Assembly: GCA_002474325.1 (NCBI GenBank)
Contig: DKNL01000094.1
Coordinates: 1 to 9,568 of the forward strand
Direction of reading: 5' to 3'
DNA length: 9,568 nt
From: Opitutales bacterium UBA7389
GTDB lineage: Bacteria > Verrucomicrobiota > Verrucomicrobiia > Opitutales > Opitutaceae
The translations under genes were made by a program, and so were the position numbers. Under the pieces are notes generated by a model, which did no database searches, was not told the DNA's origin, and worked only from the letters and a program-made list of their open reading frames with translations. This document shows positions 6,711 through 9,568 of the stretch, piece by piece. The stretch's first letter is position 1. Each line of letters begins with the position of its first letter.

Positions 6711-7538
6711 TTACTTCCTGTTTCCTCCTTTATCCACCTCCGCCCTCATGGCGAGGCGTACTACTTCTTCATCGAAATAGTTTATGCCCATTCCAGCATC
6801 CAGATTCATTCCCGTTCCATTCATCCCACTGGATCGATCGCTTATCAGGAACGCTACGGCATTGGCGACTTCCTGCGTATTCAAAGCTTCTTTCCGAAAC
6901 GTCAGCTTTTCACTGAAAAGATAGCTCTCCAAATACCCTGGGATACCGGCCGAGGCACTCGTCTTCAATGTTCCTGGATTTACGGTATTAAAGCGGATAT
7001 TCGAATCCTTGCTGAACGATTTTGCCAGGTAGCGAACAGTTGAATCCAAGGCTGCCTTGATTGGCGACATGTACCCATAATTCTCTGCGGTGATCGTTAG
7101 CGAGGAAATGCTAATGGCCACGACTGAAGCCCGATCCGACAAATGCGGCTTAAGTGCTTTGGCAATTTCAACCAAGGAAAAGCTGGATATGGCCGTGGCC
7201 TGCAAAAAGTCCTCCCGATTCGTTTCATGGAAGGGCCGAAAACCTTCACTGTAATTGGCAAAGGCTATGGAATGCACTATTCCGTCGAGTTTGCCGTGAT
7301 CCCGAGACACATCTTTCGCGAGCTGCTCAATCTCCTCCGGCCTTTCAACGTCGCACACGTAAACAGGCTTATCGGCCAGAAGCTTCGCCGTAGACTCCTT
7401 TCGGGCCCGCGACCTTACCGAGTAAACCACTTTGGCTCCAAATTCTTCTAGCGTTTTCGCTGCATACCAAGCCACGCTTTTGCGATTGGCCACGCCCATC
7501 ACCAAAATTGTGTTGCCCTCTAACCCAAGAAAACTCAT
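6711..7538 (-). CDS. fabI: Enoyl-[acyl-carrier-protein] reductase, FabI/FabL-like short-chain dehydrogenase
   Basis: A 275-residue SDR that should reduce trans-2-enoyl-ACP with NAD(P)H. The nucleotide-binding start is ILVMGVANRKSVAWYAAK (11-28), the GVANxxSxAW form typical of FabI. HSIAFA (89-94) corresponds to the FabI HSIGFA segment. The Tyr-X6-Lys pair is Tyr154 and Lys161 in ENYGYMSPIKAAL, and the C-terminus SSGMNGTGMNLDAGMGI (237-252) matches the family end. Odd point: FabI has a second Tyr ten residues before the catalytic one (E. coli Tyr146/Tyr156), while here that place is Ile144 within AISISSLTI, which looks more like FabL (SISSLGS). It sits 15 bp after fabZ and upstream of oleA, so it may serve a dedicated acyl pathway rather than housekeeping fatty acid synthesis; the sequence cannot decide this. 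Another enoyl/ketoacyl SDR role is possible. Confidence 0.83.
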   Translation of the reverse strand: MSFLGLEGNTILVMGVANRKSVAWYAAKTLEEFGAKVVYSVRSRARKESTAKLLADKPVYVCDVERPEEIEQLAKDVSRDHGKLDGIVHSIAFANYSEGFRPFHETNREDFLQATAISSFSLVEIAKALKPHLSDRASVVAISISSLTITAENYGYMSPIKAALDSTVRYLAKSFSKDSNIRFNTVNPGTLKTSASAGIPGYLESYLFSEKLTFRKEALNTQEVANAVAFLISDRSSGMNGTGMNLDAGMGINYFDEEVVRLAMRAEVDKGGNRK

Positions 7539-7553
7539 CCGCTCGTTTCTAAT

Positions 7554-7994
7554 CTAACCATCAGACAAAGCCACGCTGAATTTTACATTCAACACTTTCT
7601 GACCTCTGCCATTTTTCACGGAGCCATTCATGAAAATGAATCTCCCCATCTTCTCTTTAAGGGAGACAGTTATTATGAGATCGTCGCCTGGTCGGACGAT
7701 ACTACGGAATCGGGCATCAGAAATCTTTGTCAAAACCGGAACGAGATTCGGATTCGTCTCCATCTCCTCTTCGAACAGACTAGTCAAGAATACCGCTCCC
7801 GTTTGGAACACTGCCTCGGATATCAGAACGCCCGGCATAATCGGATTTCCTGGGTAGTGACCTTCGAAAAAGGATTCGCTCTCACTCACATGACGTTTTG
7901 CTGTCAGGGAGTTCTCAGAGCGTTCGACCACCTCGTCCAAAAACAGGAACGGCGGGCGATGAGGAATCGCTTGTAAAATCTCGTTTGTCGCCAT
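7554..7994 (-). CDS. fabZ: 3-hydroxyacyl-[acyl-carrier-protein] dehydratase, FabZ type
   Basis: A 146-residue hot-dog-fold dehydratase, the normal FabZ length, removing water from 3-hydroxyacyl-ACP to give trans-2-enoyl-ACP. IPHRPPFLFLDEV (10-22) is the standard N-terminal motif. The active site is His46 in FEGHYPGNPIMPGVL with Glu60 in ISEAVFQTG; their 14-residue spacing equals that of E. coli His54/Glu68. ISDARFRSIVRPGDDL (91-106) is the usual third conserved block. The position after Glu60 reads AVFQ rather than the common AMAQ/ALAQ, a small substrate-tunnel difference. The gene begins at ATG 7994, 27 bp after the flavoprotein gene and 15 bp before the enoyl reductase, so dehydration and reduction enzymes are made from one message. 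Confidence 0.92.
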   Translation of the reverse strand: MATNEILQAIPHRPPFLFLDEVVERSENSLTAKRHVSESESFFEGHYPGNPIMPGVLISEAVFQTGAVFLTSLFEEEMETNPNLVPVLTKISDARFRSIVRPGDDLIITVSLKEKMGRFIFMNGSVKNGRGQKVLNVKFSVALSDG

Positions 7995-8021
7995 ACTTTC
8001 TAGAACGTATCTACTAACTCG

Positions 8022-9560
8022 TTACGCAACATTCGCCTCTGCATTCTGGCAAGACAACTTCTTGTCCTCCACGATTTGCTTGTCTACCTTGTTAGCCACG
8101 ATGACACCGTAGTTCATCGTACCAAGCCAGCCTGACATGATAATCCCTACGGAGCCAGCATGGTACATGCCTCGGATCTGGTCGGGTAATTCCATAGAAA
8201 GCCTCAAGCCTTCGAATTTCGTACCAAAGGAAGCCCCTACTGGGTGCCTCGTGTAATAATTGATCGTGCGGGGTGTAGCGGCATCCACGTAATCGATCTT
8301 CTCCCTAACATTTGGGATGTACTTTTCTAGTGCGACTATGGATTCTTCGATCAAGCGCTTCTTGTGGGCCTCATACTCTTCTTCCGGCAATCCTACCCAA
8401 TCGTCGTATTTGCCATTTAATGACGCAACAATCGTATACCTACCAGATCCCGGCCGTGTTTCCGGATAATATACGGAAAACGTTCGGCTCGTCGTTTTGA
8501 AATCCACGAGTTCGTCGCTAGAAAACCGCTCCGCTTCGGAAGTAAAAACGAGGTCCCCAATATTGGGGATGGACTCGCCTTCCTTGATTCCAAGATATAC
8601 TTGACACGAACTTGTATTGACCCGGACAGCATTTAGATCTTTGACGAAGGCCTCATCGAAATGCTCCTCGCCCACGAGCTTCTTAACCGTGGCAACCACG
8701 CTAGCATTCGATACGACCGTCTTGCAGCGGATGTGTCGCCGTTTGCCCCATTCGCCATTTCTTCCCCGACTGGCTACCTGCACTCCTACAATAGCGGAGC
8801 CTGTAATCCCGTCATTAGCTACCACACGTTCGACGAGGCTATTTTTTCGCAAGTCGACGCCATTGCGGTGAAGCTCATCGACCATCTTCCCAATCAGAAC
8901 ATCCGTTCCTCCTTGGAATGTGAAAACCCCCTTGCTCATGAAGTTGGAGAATACGATTCCGAACGTGATGGCAGGGTCGTCCAAGGTAGAGCCATTGGCG
9001 TAGGCGATCGGCTCCAGCAGAAGCCGGTGAATATCATCACGCCCTGGAAAAAACTCTTCAAATAGTTCCCGTGTGCTCCGACGGTCGTCGTCGTAAAAAT
9101 TCATCTGCCGAAGGTGAGAATAAAAGGCCTCTACCTCCTCGCGAGCCGCCCCGAATTTATCTACCAGAATATCGGTAAAGTCTTTCTTGTCGAAAGTTGT
9201 CCAGACATCGAATTGCGGATTGATGAACCGTACATCCTTGAGCTGGTGGATGGAGTCGGCGATTTCCTTAGTCCAATACTTACGGCAAGATTTAACCATC
9301 CCGTACGGGAATCCGTGCAGGGATATATCGAATATATGCCGGCCAGGCCTTTTGAACCAGGTAGCGAGACCGCCATACTGATAGTGGTGCTCTAGTAAGA
9401 GTACGGAATGGCCGCATTTAGCCAGAACATTGGCACTTGTCAGTCCGCCAAGCCCGCTGCCGATCACCACGACATCGTACTCGTCTTTAACGCCTTCTAA
9501 CCAGTCCTTAGCCATAAGGGGCGCAGTGAAGGAAGCTTTCCGATCCTTGACAACCCCCAA
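8022..9560 (-). CDS. FAD/NAD(P)-dependent oxidoreductase of the phytoene desaturase / retinol saturase superfamily
   Basis: About 512 residues, the size of CrtI-type enzymes. The N-terminal dinucleotide fold is VVVIGSGLGGLTSANVLA (30-47), ending at Glu57 in LLLEHH. QYGGLATWFKRPGRHIFDIS follows, then LHGF; this equals the GG-x-F-DxG block of CrtI, but the FDxxLH form recalls retinol saturases and CrtISO. The C-terminal FAD motif is GMYHAGSVGIIMSGW with MNYGVIVAN (about 464-490). No transmembrane helix is evident. Such enzymes desaturate, saturate or isomerise polyenes; related genes occur in anammox ladderane candidate clusters next to fatty-acid genes. With FabZ 27 bp downstream, an acyl or polyene substrate is likelier than a carotenoid, as no carotenoid gene is seen. 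The start is unsure: TTG at 9560, ATG at 9515 (residue 16), or beyond the window edge, as the frame stays open. Confidence 0.85.
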   Translation of the reverse strand: MGVVKDRKASFTAPLMAKDWLEGVKDEYDVVVIGSGLGGLTSANVLAKCGHSVLLLEHHYQYGGLATWFKRPGRHIFDISLHGFPYGMVKSCRKYWTKEIADSIHQLKDVRFINPQFDVWTTFDKKDFTDILVDKFGAAREEVEAFYSHLRQMNFYDDDRRSTRELFEEFFPGRDDIHRLLLEPIAYANGSTLDDPAITFGIVFSNFMSKGVFTFQGGTDVLIGKMVDELHRNGVDLRKNSLVERVVANDGITGSAIVGVQVASRGRNGEWGKRRHIRCKTVVSNASVVATVKKLVGEEHFDEAFVKDLNAVRVNTSSCQVYLGIKEGESIPNIGDLVFTSEAERFSSDELVDFKTTSRTFSVYYPETRPGSGRYTIVASLNGKYDDWVGLPEEEYEAHKKRLIEESIVALEKYIPNVREKIDYVDAATPRTINYYTRHPVGASFGTKFEGLRLSMELPDQIRGMYHAGSVGIIMSGWLGTMNYGVIVANKVDKQIVEDKKLSCQNAEANVA

Positions 9561-9568
9561 ATTCCAGA

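Noticed and set aside
8661..9065. Plus-strand 134-aa open frame inside the flavoprotein gene
   Set aside because: It is antisense to a clearly conserved FAD oxidoreductase and shows no family motif.

Overview
The window reads as ordinary bacterial chromosome with a base composition near 50% G+C by eye and densely packed genes. It contains no mobile element, no RNA gene and no CRISPR array that I can see. Gene content and order (a CNT nucleoside transporter, a GH77 4-alpha-glucanotransferase, and an OleA/OleB pair placed next to FabZ, an enoyl reductase and a CrtI/RetSat-like flavoprotein) would suit a Verrucomicrobiota (Opitutae-like) genome. That assignment is inference; nothing here proves it.

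Region 1 (1-2443, minus strand): a CNT-family nucleoside permease is followed by two unrecognised small genes. One encodes a protein with a two-helix membrane hairpin, the other a soluble protein of 132 residues. The second gene stops at a TAG, but its frame continues for about 60 codons as a strongly acidic, gene-like tail broken by two more TAGs. Two overlapping inverted repeats sit at the junction of the two small genes.

Region 2 (2444-2851): the divergent intergenic region between the transporter and malQ. It holds a 16-bp dyad over a -10-like hexamer and a possible short leader ORF ending two bases before the transporter ATG.

Region 3 (2852-4423, plus strand): malQ, 4-alpha-glucanotransferase of glycogen/maltodextrin metabolism, with all three catalytic carboxylates visible.

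Region 4 (4588-9560, minus strand): a five-gene lipid cluster transcribed in the order CrtI/RetSat-like FAD oxidoreductase, FabZ, FabI/FabL-like enoyl-ACP reductase, OleA-type thiolase, OleB-type beta-lactone decarboxylase. OleA condenses two acyl chains head to head and OleB performs the last step to a long-chain olefin. The FabZ, enoyl reductase and flavoprotein genes could tailor or build the acyl chains. OleC (beta-lactone synthetase) and OleD (ketoreductase) are not in the window. malQ occupies the place after oleB where they often lie, so they must be upstream of the window, elsewhere in the genome, or absent. This cluster is the most interesting part: it looks like a dedicated pathway for a modified, perhaps unsaturated, long-chain hydrocarbon or ketone.
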